DNA of 7,122 nucleotides from Chitinophagaceae bacterium. Lineage in GTDB: Bacteria > Bacteroidota > Bacteroidia > Chitinophagales > Chitinophagaceae. The position numbers and the translations under genes are program-made. Within the stretch, counting starts at the first letter, position 1. Each line of letters starts with the position of its first letter. Location of the stretch: positions 1-7,122 of the forward strand of contig PLEB01000153.1 of the NCBI GenBank assembly GCA_003136915.1. The letters are read 5' to 3'. Positions 1-5,793 of this stretch are shown here, piece after piece. The notes below the pieces were generated by a model. The model did no database searches, was not told the DNA's origin, and saw only the letters and a list, made by a program, of their open reading frames with translations.

Positions 1-345
1 GTGGGAGAAAATTATCTGAAGGCTATCATGCCGGTGGATCACCGCACAAAGCAGGCATATGGATTATTGCATGGGGGAGCCTCGGCTACGCTTGCTGAAA
101 CTGCTGGGAGTGTGGGGGCAGCGATGGTTATCGATCCGCAACAATTTATTTGCGTTGGTGTGGAAATCAATGCCAACCACCTGCGAAGCGTTCGGGAAGG
201 TTTTGTAACAGCTACGGCCATCCCCCTTCACATCGGAGCATCTTCCCATGTTTGGGAAATCAAAATTGTAGATCAGCAGGAAAAACTCATCTGCGCCAGC
301 AGGCTAACGGTATACATTATACGCAAAAAGACAGATGGGGTTTAA
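1..345 (+). CDS. Hotdog-fold acyl-CoA thioesterase, MenI/YdiI-like (5' partial)
   Basis: Hydrolyses an acyl- or aryl-CoA thioester in the cytoplasm. The 114 visible residues cover most of a hotdog domain and resemble E. coli YdiI/MenI (1,4-dihydroxy-2-naphthoyl-CoA hydrolase of menaquinone synthesis) as I remember it: MPVDHRTKQ, then GLLHGGASATLAETAGS, then GVEINANHLRSVREG and SSHVWEIKI. The catalytic set lines up with exact spacing: Gln18, His24 and the general base Glu33 match Gln48, His54 and Glu63 of YdiI. That offset puts about 30 residues upstream of the window, so the GTG at base 1 is an internal Val codon and not a start. The stop TAA overlaps the stop of the convergent NUDIX gene. 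Menaquinone synthesis is a likely role because Bacteroidota respire with menaquinone, but the substrate cannot be read from the sequence. A PaaI-type phenylacetyl-CoA or general acyl-CoA thioesterase remains possible. Confidence 0.9.
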   Translation: MGENYLKAIMPVDHRTKQAYGLLHGGASATLAETAGSVGAAMVIDPQQFICVGVEINANHLRSVREGFVTATAIPLHIGASSHVWEIKIVDQQEKLICASRLTVYIIRKKTDGV

Positions 346-740
346 TGCCCTCCCGCCATCAGCACTTCAAGAATATTGGGATAAGTGTTTTGTTTCATTT
401 CGTCCAATTGCTTTTTCCCAACCCACTTCAGCGCCGTGATGTCTTCTTCCAACTGGGGAACCATAGGTTGATCTCCTGCCGCTTTCATCTTGTACCAATG
501 GGTTTCCTTTAATATTTCCGCTCCCTGCTCTTCATATCGATGACATGTAATCAGCAGAAACGATCCAAGCTCCAGTTCCCTGATGCCGGTTTCTTCTTTT
601 ACTTCGCGCAACGCACATTCATCCGGCAGTTCCCCATCCTCTATTTTCCCTTTTGGAAGATCCCATTTATTTCGCCTGTAAATAAATAGCACTTCTCCCC
701 GATCGTTTTCCACCAGTCCCCCGGCCGCCCGAATGATCAT
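342..740 (-). CDS. NUDIX hydrolase
   Basis: Member of the Nudix superfamily, which hydrolyses nucleoside diphosphates linked to another moiety using Mg2+ or Mn2+. The complete Nudix box GX5EX7REUXEEXGU is present, beginning in KWDLPKGKIEDGE and ending in REVKEETGI, with all the metal-binding glutamates. The substrate is not predictable. The frame is open up to an ATG at 830 (162 residues), but I place the start at ATG 740 (132 residues, beginning MIIRAAGG). The added 30 residues are a hydrophobic stretch not expected in a Nudix enzyme, they would leave only 3 bp to the divergent pyrE start, and a -7 box lies inside them at 770-777. A GGAAG lies 11 nt upstream of ATG 740. ATG 758 is another candidate. 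Many Bacteroidota relatives, as I recall, carry a much longer N-terminal region before the AAGG motif, so this is a short version. The gene ends in a TTAA shared with the thioesterase gene. Confidence 0.9.
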   Translation of the reverse strand: MIIRAAGGLVENDRGEVLFIYRRNKWDLPKGKIEDGELPDECALREVKEETGIRELELGSFLLITCHRYEEQGAEILKETHWYKMKAAGDQPMVPQLEEDITALKWVGKKQLDEMKQNTYPNILEVLMAGGH

Positions 741-769
741 GCTAACTGAAGCTTCCATATACTGCAGAC

Positions 770-777
770 CAAAGATA
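770..777 (-). promoter_or_regulatory. Bacteroidota -7 promoter element for the NUDIX gene
   Basis: On the minus strand the sequence reads TATCTTTG, an exact match to the TAnnTTTG -7 element of the Bacteroidota primary sigma factor. Transcription would begin around 763-765, giving a leader of about 24 nt to ATG 740. The -33 element is poor: TTTA at 799-802 with a 21-bp spacer. The site lies inside the longest possible NUDIX reading frame and so supports the shorter start. This is a sequence match only. Confidence 0.5.
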
Positions 778-833
778 TAACCGACTGCTGCAACGATATA
801 AAAAAAACCACGCAGAATTTTTATCTTCACGTA

Positions 834-1463
834 ATGACTAACGAAAAGGCAGTTGCCGAGAAGCTTTTGCAGATTCAGGCCATAAGGCTCAGTCCCGAGA
901 AACCATTTACCTGGGCTTCAGGCTGGAAGAGCCCGATTTATTGCGATAACCGGAAAGTGCTTTCTTTTCCGCATATAAGGGAATTCATCAAATCTGAAAT
1001 GTGCAATCTGATCTTTGAGGAATTCGCTGACGCAGAATGGCTGGGCGGCGTTGCTACGGCAGGGATCGCTTGGGGAGCCATGGCGGCAGACCAGCTCAAG
1101 CTTCCGTTTATTTATGTTCGCTCAAGACCTAAGGAACATGGCATGGGAAATCAGATTGAAGGATATTTTGAACCTGGCAAAAAGATCGTAGTTATTGAAG
1201 ATCTGATATCGACCGGGAAAAGCAGTCTCCAGGTGGTTGAAGCGGTTCGTCTGGCAGGACTGCATGTTATTGGCCTGGTTTCCATTTTTAATTACGGTTT
1301 TGAGGAAGCGAAAAGAAATCTTGAAGCAGCTGGCATCCCGTCCAGGTCCTTAACGGATTATTCTACCCTGATCGGTCTCGCCGTCGAAAAAGGTATGATA
1401 TCGGTTGCACAACAGGAGATTTTGTTTAGTTGGAGGATGGATCCTGGTGGATGGGGGAGATAA
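834..1463 (+). CDS. pyrE: Orotate phosphoribosyltransferase
   Basis: Transfers ribose-5-phosphate from PRPP to orotate to give OMP and pyrophosphate, the fifth step of de novo UMP synthesis, in the cytoplasm. The 209-residue length is typical. The N-terminal substrate region FTWASGWKSPIYCDNR (residues 25-40) is the form seen in Bacteroidota enzymes. The flexible catalytic loop RSRPKEHGMGNQIEG (96-110) supplies Arg96, Lys100 and His102. The PRPP-binding motif IVVIEDLISTGKSS (118-131) is intact. The ATG at 834 fits the expected N-terminus; there is no Shine-Dalgarno sequence (the preceding bases are TCTTCACGTA) and I found no convincing promoter just upstream. It is divergent from the NUDIX gene and is followed by the AT-rich heptamer hairpin. 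Separation from other pyrimidine genes is common for pyrE. Confidence 0.96.
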   Translation: MTNEKAVAEKLLQIQAIRLSPEKPFTWASGWKSPIYCDNRKVLSFPHIREFIKSEMCNLIFEEFADAEWLGGVATAGIAWGAMAADQLKLPFIYVRSRPKEHGMGNQIEGYFEPGKKIVVIEDLISTGKSSLQVVEAVRLAGLHVIGLVSIFNYGFEEAKRNLEAAGIPSRSLTDYSTLIGLAVEKGMISVAQQEILFSWRMDPGGWGR

Positions 1464-1544
1464 TTAAAAATTAAAAAGTAAAAAGTAAAAATCAGACTCC
1501 GTGGTTCCTTTTTTAACTTTTACTTTTTAATTTTTACTTTTAAC
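1463..1544. repeat. AT-rich heptamer repeats forming a long imperfect hairpin
   Basis: Starting at the last base of the pyrE stop codon, the left arm (1463-1492) reads as 7-bp units: ATTAAAA, ATTAAAA, AGTAAAA, AGTAAAA. The right arm (1509-1544) is its near reverse complement. Bases 1466-1483 pair without interruption with 1518-1535, and pairing continues inward with single-base bulges to about 1492/1509, giving a stem of roughly 24 bp around a 16-base loop (CAGACTCCGTGGTTCC). The stem is almost all A-T except for the GT/AC steps. It fills nearly the whole 89-bp pyrE-HMA gap. It could terminate pyrE transcription through its T-rich arm, protect an mRNA end, or be a dispersed intergenic repeat. 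The function is inferred only. Confidence 0.75.
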
Positions 1545-1552
1545 TTTATCCC

Positions 1553-1927
1553 ATGAAAAAACTCATTTTCCTCTCCCTTTTGTTCAGTTCTTTTTTTGTC
1601 TTTTCCCATGCACAGGTAGTGAGAAAAGGTGCAATTGAAACAGCAACGATCAAGGTTCCGACCGTTCAGTGTGACGAATGTAAGGACCGGATTGAAAAAT
1701 ATATCAGCCGTGAGGATGGTGTTCAGAAAATAACCGTGGACTACAAAAGAAAAACAGCCAAAGTAATCTATCTCTGGGACAGAACAAGCATTGAAAATAT
1801 CAGGGCCGCCATTGCCAATATAGGCTATGATGCCGATGATGTAACTGCTAATCCCGAGGCATACCAGAAATTACCCACCTGCTGCCAGAAACCTGAAGAT
1901 GGCGGAGGACACGATAAGAAAAAATAA
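1553..1927 (+). CDS. Secreted heavy-metal-associated (HMA) domain protein
   Basis: Small exported metal-binding protein of 124 residues. Residues 1-20 form a signal peptide (MKKLIFLSLLFSS start, cleavage expected after SHA, mature Gln21). Residues about 30-97 form one HMA ferredoxin-like domain, as in copper chaperones and P-type ATPase N-termini. The metal site is VQCDECKD, with the CxxC pair at Cys40 and Cys43; the usual Met before the first Cys is replaced by Val-Gln. The domain ends in the typical NIGYDADD segment. A C-terminal tail has a second cysteine pair (LPTCCQKP, Cys110-Cys111) and a GGGHDKKK end. Binding of Cu(I) or another thiophilic metal outside the cytoplasm is likely from the family; the metal is not determined. 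No metal pump or regulator gene is adjacent. The start has no Shine-Dalgarno sequence. It converges on the LysM gene with 4 bp between stops. Confidence 0.88.
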   Translation: MKKLIFLSLLFSSFFVFSHAQVVRKGAIETATIKVPTVQCDECKDRIEKYISREDGVQKITVDYKRKTAKVIYLWDRTSIENIRAAIANIGYDADDVTANPEAYQKLPTCCQKPEDGGGHDKKK

Positions 1928-1931
1928 TTCG

Positions 1932-2903
1932 TCAATACTTTATTTCCACTACAAACCGGCCTTCACCGGTGCCCAGTTCTGAAGAAGCGGCATTGCTGAT
2001 ACGCGTAATTAATCCATTACTTTCTTTCATTTCCGGAAGCTGGCCCAACACTTTCGCATAAACTGATCTTCCATTACTACTGATCCTGACGATCGTTCCT
2101 ACGGGAACACCATTGATGAGTGCATAATATTTACCATCGGTCCACCCACTCGTGCTCTTGAAAGTGCCTGCCTGGCCGTTGACAGATCTGTTGCTGTTTC
2201 CAAGATAGTTGAAACTGAAAAATCCGCCCGCAGCGTGACTAGCAGCATAGCTATTAACGCGCTCCGTACTGCTGCTGTTAGAACTTGCCGAGACCGTGGG
2301 CGAAGAAACTATTTTGGTCTGCGAAGTGGTAACAGTTTGAGCAGGCTGGTCAATGATTTTGGAGTCCACGGACTTTTCTGCAATGGCCTCCATTTTTCCT
2401 GCCCCGGGCGATGCAGGAGGTACGGATGCAAATAGCGATTGATCAGATTTTACTTTCAGGAACCCTACAATAACCGACATGCCCTCCTTTAGGTCGTCGC
2501 GTTTAATTTTGTTCCATTTTTCTAGGCTGGTTACGGGGACATCGTTATAAATGGAGCTCAGCCGGAATGCCCATTCTTTATCCTGAACCGTGTGATAGAC
2601 AGGTATCAGCGTTTCTGCAGACGTTTTTTTCTGTTTTTGATCGAAATTGGCTGAAGTAAGTGGGATATTGATCTGCTGACCAATCTCCAGTGTCCTGTCA
2701 AAACCCATGCTGTTATAAGTGGCAATATCATGGGGGCTTGCATTGTAGAGTCTTCCGATGCTATACCAGTTGTCTTTTGCAACCACAATATGAACCAGGT
2801 AGAAGTTTCCATTGATACCTTCAATCTGAAGCGGTGCATGCTGGGCAACTGCCGTGGATGCCATCAGCATCATACAGAACAGACCGGCGATCAGACTCTT
2901 CAT
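1932..2903 (-). CDS. Secreted protein with two LysM domains and a degenerate RlpA-like C-terminus
   Basis: Probable envelope protein that binds peptidoglycan or another GlcNAc polymer. Of 323 residues, 1-20 are a signal peptide (cleavage after AVA, mature Gln21, no lipobox Cys). LysM 1 spans about 34-81 (begins YLVHIVVAKDNWYSIGRLYN, ends INIPL). A second, more divergent LysM spans about 100-147 (PVYHTVQDKEWAFRLSSIYN). A low-complexity linker rich in Ser, Thr and Ala runs to about 226. Residues about 252-323 resemble the double-psi beta-barrel of RlpA (GKYYALINGVPVGTIVRI, NGRSVYAKV, ending GRFVVEIKY). The NDRGPF and DLS motifs of active RlpA transglycosylases are replaced by LGQLPE and TRISNAA, and the conserved His before the PFGT-like turn is also missing, so it is probably non-catalytic. 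It appears to have its own promoter and is therefore separate from the rsmF-like gene upstream. The LysM assignment is firm; the barrel is weaker. Confidence 0.85.
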   Translation of the reverse strand: MKSLIAGLFCMMLMASTAVAQHAPLQIEGINGNFYLVHIVVAKDNWYSIGRLYNASPHDIATYNSMGFDRTLEIGQQINIPLTSANFDQKQKKTSAETLIPVYHTVQDKEWAFRLSSIYNDVPVTSLEKWNKIKRDDLKEGMSVIVGFLKVKSDQSLFASVPPASPGAGKMEAIAEKSVDSKIIDQPAQTVTTSQTKIVSSPTVSASSNSSSTERVNSYAASHAAGGFFSFNYLGNSNRSVNGQAGTFKSTSGWTDGKYYALINGVPVGTIVRISSNGRSVYAKVLGQLPEMKESNGLITRISNAASSELGTGEGRFVVEIKY

Positions 2904-2919
2904 GGGCTTGTTTTTTGGA

Positions 2920-2950
2920 TAAACGTAAAGATCCCGAATAATCTTGCAAA
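2920..2950 (-). promoter_or_regulatory. Bacteroidota-type promoter for the LysM gene
   Basis: On the minus strand TTTG (2950-2947) is followed by exactly 19 bases and then TACGTTTA (2927-2920). This matches the Bacteroidota consensus TTTG-N19-TAnnTTTG except for the last base. Transcription would start near 2913-2915, about 10 bases before the ATG at 2903, or slightly further upstream. The spacing makes this the best promoter match in the window. Confidence 0.6.
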
Positions 2951-2959
2951 TAAAATATT

Positions 2960-2991
2960 AAAAACCGGCGGGTTAGCTCCGATTGGTCCTT
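2960..2991 (-). terminator. Possible weak rho-independent terminator after the rsmF-like gene
   Basis: Immediately after the stop codon the minus strand reads AAGGACC, AAT, CGG, a 7-base loop AGCTAAC, CCG, CC, then GGTTTTT. The outer arms pair with two G-U wobbles and the inner CGG/CCG pairs fully, separated by a small internal loop, and a T tract follows. The stem is imperfect, so this is tentative. Its position between the end of the thyA unit and the LysM promoter is what one would expect of a terminator. Confidence 0.35.
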
Positions 2992-4431
2992 TTATTTCAG
3001 TATACGCCAGGATTTGGGAAAGTAGTTGTTTATCCGGTTTGAGAGTATCTTGACCCAGCCCAGTTTCTGGTCCTGGAAACTAACGGGCATCCATCCTTTC
3101 ATTTGTGTGTCCGGGGCAAAATTTTCCCGGCGTAAGTATTTTAATGCATCCCGGAGGCTAAGTCGCAGTGTTGGAATCTGTGAGTTTAATCCGGTGCTAA
3201 GGGCCAGTTCATGATCGGGCACCCATTCATCTGAGCCCATTTTTCCGGCTAATACACCGGCTTTCCTCAAATATAAAAATTTCTTCATCAACAATAAATC
3301 AGGTATCAGATCCGCCGGCATAGCATGGATCCGTTCATTGATACGGGTGAATTGAAGGGTTTTGTCAGGCAGGTATTTCCTTAAGTAAGATTTTTCCTTA
3401 TTTGATATGGAATCCGTTTTATCTGAATTCCTTGGAAAATGAATGGTTGCTGACTTTTTTTGCACAACCGCCAGGTATAATCCTTCCCCCTTTAATTTGT
3501 CCGGATAAAAACGATAACCGTATCCCTTTGCACTCGCTGAACGGGTTTCTATAATATTCCATGAAGGATCGAGGGGTATTGGAATAGAGCTGCATTCGTA
3601 ATTATTTAATAACACATCGAGGATGTCTTCATTTTCCTCTGGTGAGTATGAACAGGTGGAATATATCAAAATACCATTCTCCTTTAAACTAACCCAGGCG
3701 TCGGCAAGGATTCTTTGTTGCCGCTGATTGCATAGTTTAACTGCGTTTTCACTCCATTCTAAAATCGCTCGTGGATCCTTTCGGAAAAGACCACTGCCGC
3801 TGCATGGCGCATCTACCAGCAGTATATCAAAGAATCCCGGCATTTTTTTAAAATCCCTGGGGTCATTGCAGGACACGAACGCATTCGCCAAACCCCATTT
3901 ATCCAGATTTTGATGGAGTACCGGGACGCGCGTTTTGATCACCTCATTACTTACAAGCAAAGAATCTTTGGAAATTAATCCCTGTATCAAGGTAGATTTT
4001 CCGCCGGGAGCAGCACAAAGATCCAGCACCTTCAGTGGCACGGACAGATCGAGGATATTGCGCAATGCATGTTCCAGGAACATTCCTGATGCTTCCTGAA
4101 CGTAATAAGTTCCTGCATGAAACAAGGGGTCTAACGTGAAGGAGGGTCTGGCCGAAACATAATAGCCGTTGCTTGTCCAGGGTATTCTTCCGGCCAGGGG
4201 AAATGGCGGTTGCGAAATGGATGGCGGCCATCTTCCTTCAGCCATCATGATTTTACCCGTGTTAAAACGCACGGAATTCACTTGTTCTCCGGATTCATGC
4301 ACGGCACAAAAAGCAACCTCATCGAATTGGTCCAACTTTATTAAAGTTGCAATTAACTTTTGCGGAAGTTCAGGTGTCAATGCCTCCGTATTTAGGTTTT
4401 GCATACTGATCAATAGATCCTGGGCTTTCAT
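2992..4431 (-). CDS. RsmF-like RNA cytosine-C5 methyltransferase (NOL1/NOP2/Sun family)
   Basis: Methylates C5 of a cytosine in RNA, most likely 16S rRNA, using SAM. The 479 residues match the size of E. coli RsmF. In order: an N-terminal region with the family motif QEASGMFLEHAL (112-123); SAM motif I LDLCAAPGGKST (136-147); motif IV DAPCSGSGLFRKDP (207-220) with Cys210; and motif VI YSTCSYSPEEN (257-267) with Cys260, so both family cysteines (one nucleophile, one for product release) are present. From about 360 to the end lies a PUA-like RNA-binding region of the RsmF type, ending NRINNYFPKSWRI. It is the last gene of the minus-strand unit, 24 bp after the preceding methyltransferase. The family is certain. 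The exact target (C1407 in E. coli 16S rRNA) is inferred from domain layout, so no gene symbol is given. Confidence 0.93.
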   Translation of the reverse strand: MKAQDLLISMQNLNTEALTPELPQKLIATLIKLDQFDEVAFCAVHESGEQVNSVRFNTGKIMMAEGRWPPSISQPPFPLAGRIPWTSNGYYVSARPSFTLDPLFHAGTYYVQEASGMFLEHALRNILDLSVPLKVLDLCAAPGGKSTLIQGLISKDSLLVSNEVIKTRVPVLHQNLDKWGLANAFVSCNDPRDFKKMPGFFDILLVDAPCSGSGLFRKDPRAILEWSENAVKLCNQRQQRILADAWVSLKENGILIYSTCSYSPEENEDILDVLLNNYECSSIPIPLDPSWNIIETRSASAKGYGYRFYPDKLKGEGLYLAVVQKKSATIHFPRNSDKTDSISNKEKSYLRKYLPDKTLQFTRINERIHAMPADLIPDLLLMKKFLYLRKAGVLAGKMGSDEWVPDHELALSTGLNSQIPTLRLSLRDALKYLRRENFAPDTQMKGWMPVSFQDQKLGWVKILSNRINNYFPKSWRILK

Positions 4432-4455
4432 ATTTGAAAAACCGATCGGTCACGC

Positions 4456-5247
4456 TCAAAATCTGATAATGAAATCTTGTTTAACGCGGAAACTTTCTCC
4501 AAAAAAAATAAACCCGGCTGAAAATAAATCAATGGTAATCATCACTTCCTGATGGTCCCGGATGATCCGCCAGGCTTCTTCCATTTCCCTGCTCCAGTGA
4601 ATATCATGAAAAATGAATATGGAATCCGCAGATTTTTTATTCAGAAATTGCCGGAAATATTTTAATGTTGGTTCTTTCCTGTGGTTACCATCAATGAAAA
4701 CCAGATCAGACGGAGGAGCAGATGAAATAACATCGCTCAAGGTATTATCAAATTTTCCTGTTACCTGGCGGATATTCTTCAAATTGAGCATTCTAAATGT
4801 TTCTGCTGCTGTTTGCGAGATGGAAGGATTGCCTTCCAATGTGACTAATGAGCTGTCAGGGCTGGCTGCCGCCAGATAAGCGCCCGAAATTCCCAACGAG
4901 GTGCCCAGCTCAATGATATTTTCAGGCTGGTAATAGTTTACGATCCGGAATAAAAGTTGTCCGAATCTTTTGGAGGAAAGGGATCGTTGCGCGATATCTG
5001 CGATTTTTACTTCTCCGCCGGCAACGGTGCATTCAGCACGGTCCTCGATGGAGATCATTCTGTGGTCCTTCTGCAATGCTGATCTTCGCTTTTCAATTTC
5101 GGCATAAGGATAAAAATTCCGGTGATCGTTTAGCACTTTCACCACGAATTCATAAACAAAAGGAGAATGGATGCCATGACCCTTTCCATTGGAAGCCCGC
5201 CAGGCATAGTTTAGATATTTAATGGCAAGCTCGGTGGTGGAATACAT
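4456..5247 (-). CDS. Class I SAM-dependent methyltransferase of unknown substrate
   Basis: Predicted cytoplasmic methyltransferase of 263 residues. The N-terminus contains GKGHGIHSPFVYEFV (21-35), which I recall as a signature of a Bacteroidota group of uncharacterised methyltransferases. SAM motif I is IIELGTSLGISGAYLA (111-126), followed by the acidic end of strand 2 in VTLEGNP (135-141). SDLVFIDGNHRKEPTLKYF (180-198) and FIFHDIHWS (211-219) resemble the Asp and metal-site region of catechol O-methyltransferase-like enzymes (Methyltransf_24 type). The last residues, VKQDFIIRF, look like a conserved end strand. No signal peptide or membrane segment is seen. It lies 17 bp after folA and 24 bp before the rsmF-like gene, so it is probably co-transcribed with both. 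An O-methyltransferase acting on a small molecule is a reasonable guess; the substrate is unknown. Confidence 0.85.
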   Translation of the reverse strand: MYSTTELAIKYLNYAWRASNGKGHGIHSPFVYEFVVKVLNDHRNFYPYAEIEKRRSALQKDHRMISIEDRAECTVAGGEVKIADIAQRSLSSKRFGQLLFRIVNYYQPENIIELGTSLGISGAYLAAASPDSSLVTLEGNPSISQTAAETFRMLNLKNIRQVTGKFDNTLSDVISSAPPSDLVFIDGNHRKEPTLKYFRQFLNKKSADSIFIFHDIHWSREMEEAWRIIRDHQEVMITIDLFSAGFIFFGESFRVKQDFIIRF

Positions 5248-5264
5248 GTTCGCGCATTAGTCCG

Positions 5265-5780
5265 TTATGCCGGTAGGAAATTTTTTCTCGTCCAGGTTTG
5301 AAAGTCCATGGCATAAGCGTGTTTTTCATCTGCGGGGACTTCCTTCGAGTGGCTCAGTTGAAATATATCCCGGGGTATTTCCGGAAAAAAAGCATCTCCA
5401 TCAAGCGCAGCTTTTACCCGTGTGATATAAAGGATATCACACTGCCGGATGGATTCGGCATAGAGCTGTCCGCCCCCGCCAATAAATGCCGTCTTGCAGT
5501 CTGTTTGTTCAGCCAGCCTGATAGCCTCAGCCAGATCAGGTGCAACCTGAACACCCGGATTCGCGGAGCCATAGTCCTGCTGGCGCGTGATGACGATATT
5601 AAATCGCCCCGGCAATGGCTTTCTTCCGAGGGCTTCATAGGTTTTCCTTCCTAAGATGAGCGGAAGCCCCCAGGTTGTGTTTTTAAAAAAGCGCATGTCT
5701 TCCGGAAGATTCCAGGCCATTTTATTTCTTTTCCCGATCACATTATTTTCCGAGGCGGCGACAATAATAGCGAGTTTCAT
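5265..5780 (-). CDS. folA: Dihydrofolate reductase
   Basis: Reduces 7,8-dihydrofolate to tetrahydrofolate with NADPH in the cytoplasm. Length is 171 residues, slightly over the usual 160-165. Visible motifs are the N-terminal strand and Met20-type loop (AASENNVIGKRNKMAWNLP), the catalytic acid Asp28 in LPEDMRFFK (equivalent to Asp27 of E. coli), the NADPH-binding LGRKTYEALGRKPLPGR (43-59), the glycine turn FIGGGGQLY (99-107), and TRVKAALDGDAFFPEI near the end. The Pro before the Trp in the E. coli loop (MPW) is Ala here (MAW). The gene begins 13 bp after the thyA stop, with a GGA about 6 bases before the ATG that may act as a ribosome site. Pairing with thyA is a common bacterial arrangement because ThyA produces the dihydrofolate that this enzyme recycles. 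Confidence 0.97.
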   Translation of the reverse strand: MKLAIIVAASENNVIGKRNKMAWNLPEDMRFFKNTTWGLPLILGRKTYEALGRKPLPGRFNIVITRQQDYGSANPGVQVAPDLAEAIRLAEQTDCKTAFIGGGGQLYAESIRQCDILYITRVKAALDGDAFFPEIPRDIFQLSHSKEVPADEKHAYAMDFQTWTRKNFLPA

Positions 5781-5793
5781 TTCATTTCCGGAT

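Noticed and set aside
1..3. GTG at the window edge as the thioesterase start
   Set aside because: Alignment with YdiI-type enzymes from memory places this codon about 30 residues into the protein, so the gene is cut by the window edge.
150..512. Plus-strand open frame of 120 codons spanning the end of the thioesterase gene and part of the NUDIX gene
   Set aside because: It overlaps two well-supported genes in other frames or strands, its product is rich in Arg, His, Cys and Pro as expected of a shadow frame, and it has no recognisable motif.
741..830. N-terminal membrane anchor on the NUDIX protein
   Set aside because: The hydrophobic segment arises only if translation starts at 830. The promoter box inside it and the 3-bp gap to pyrE make that start unlikely.
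1463..1544. CRISPR-like array or insertion-sequence ends
   Set aside because: The units are 7 bp and directly joined with no spacers, the arms are A/T simple sequence, and no transposase gene or target duplication is present.
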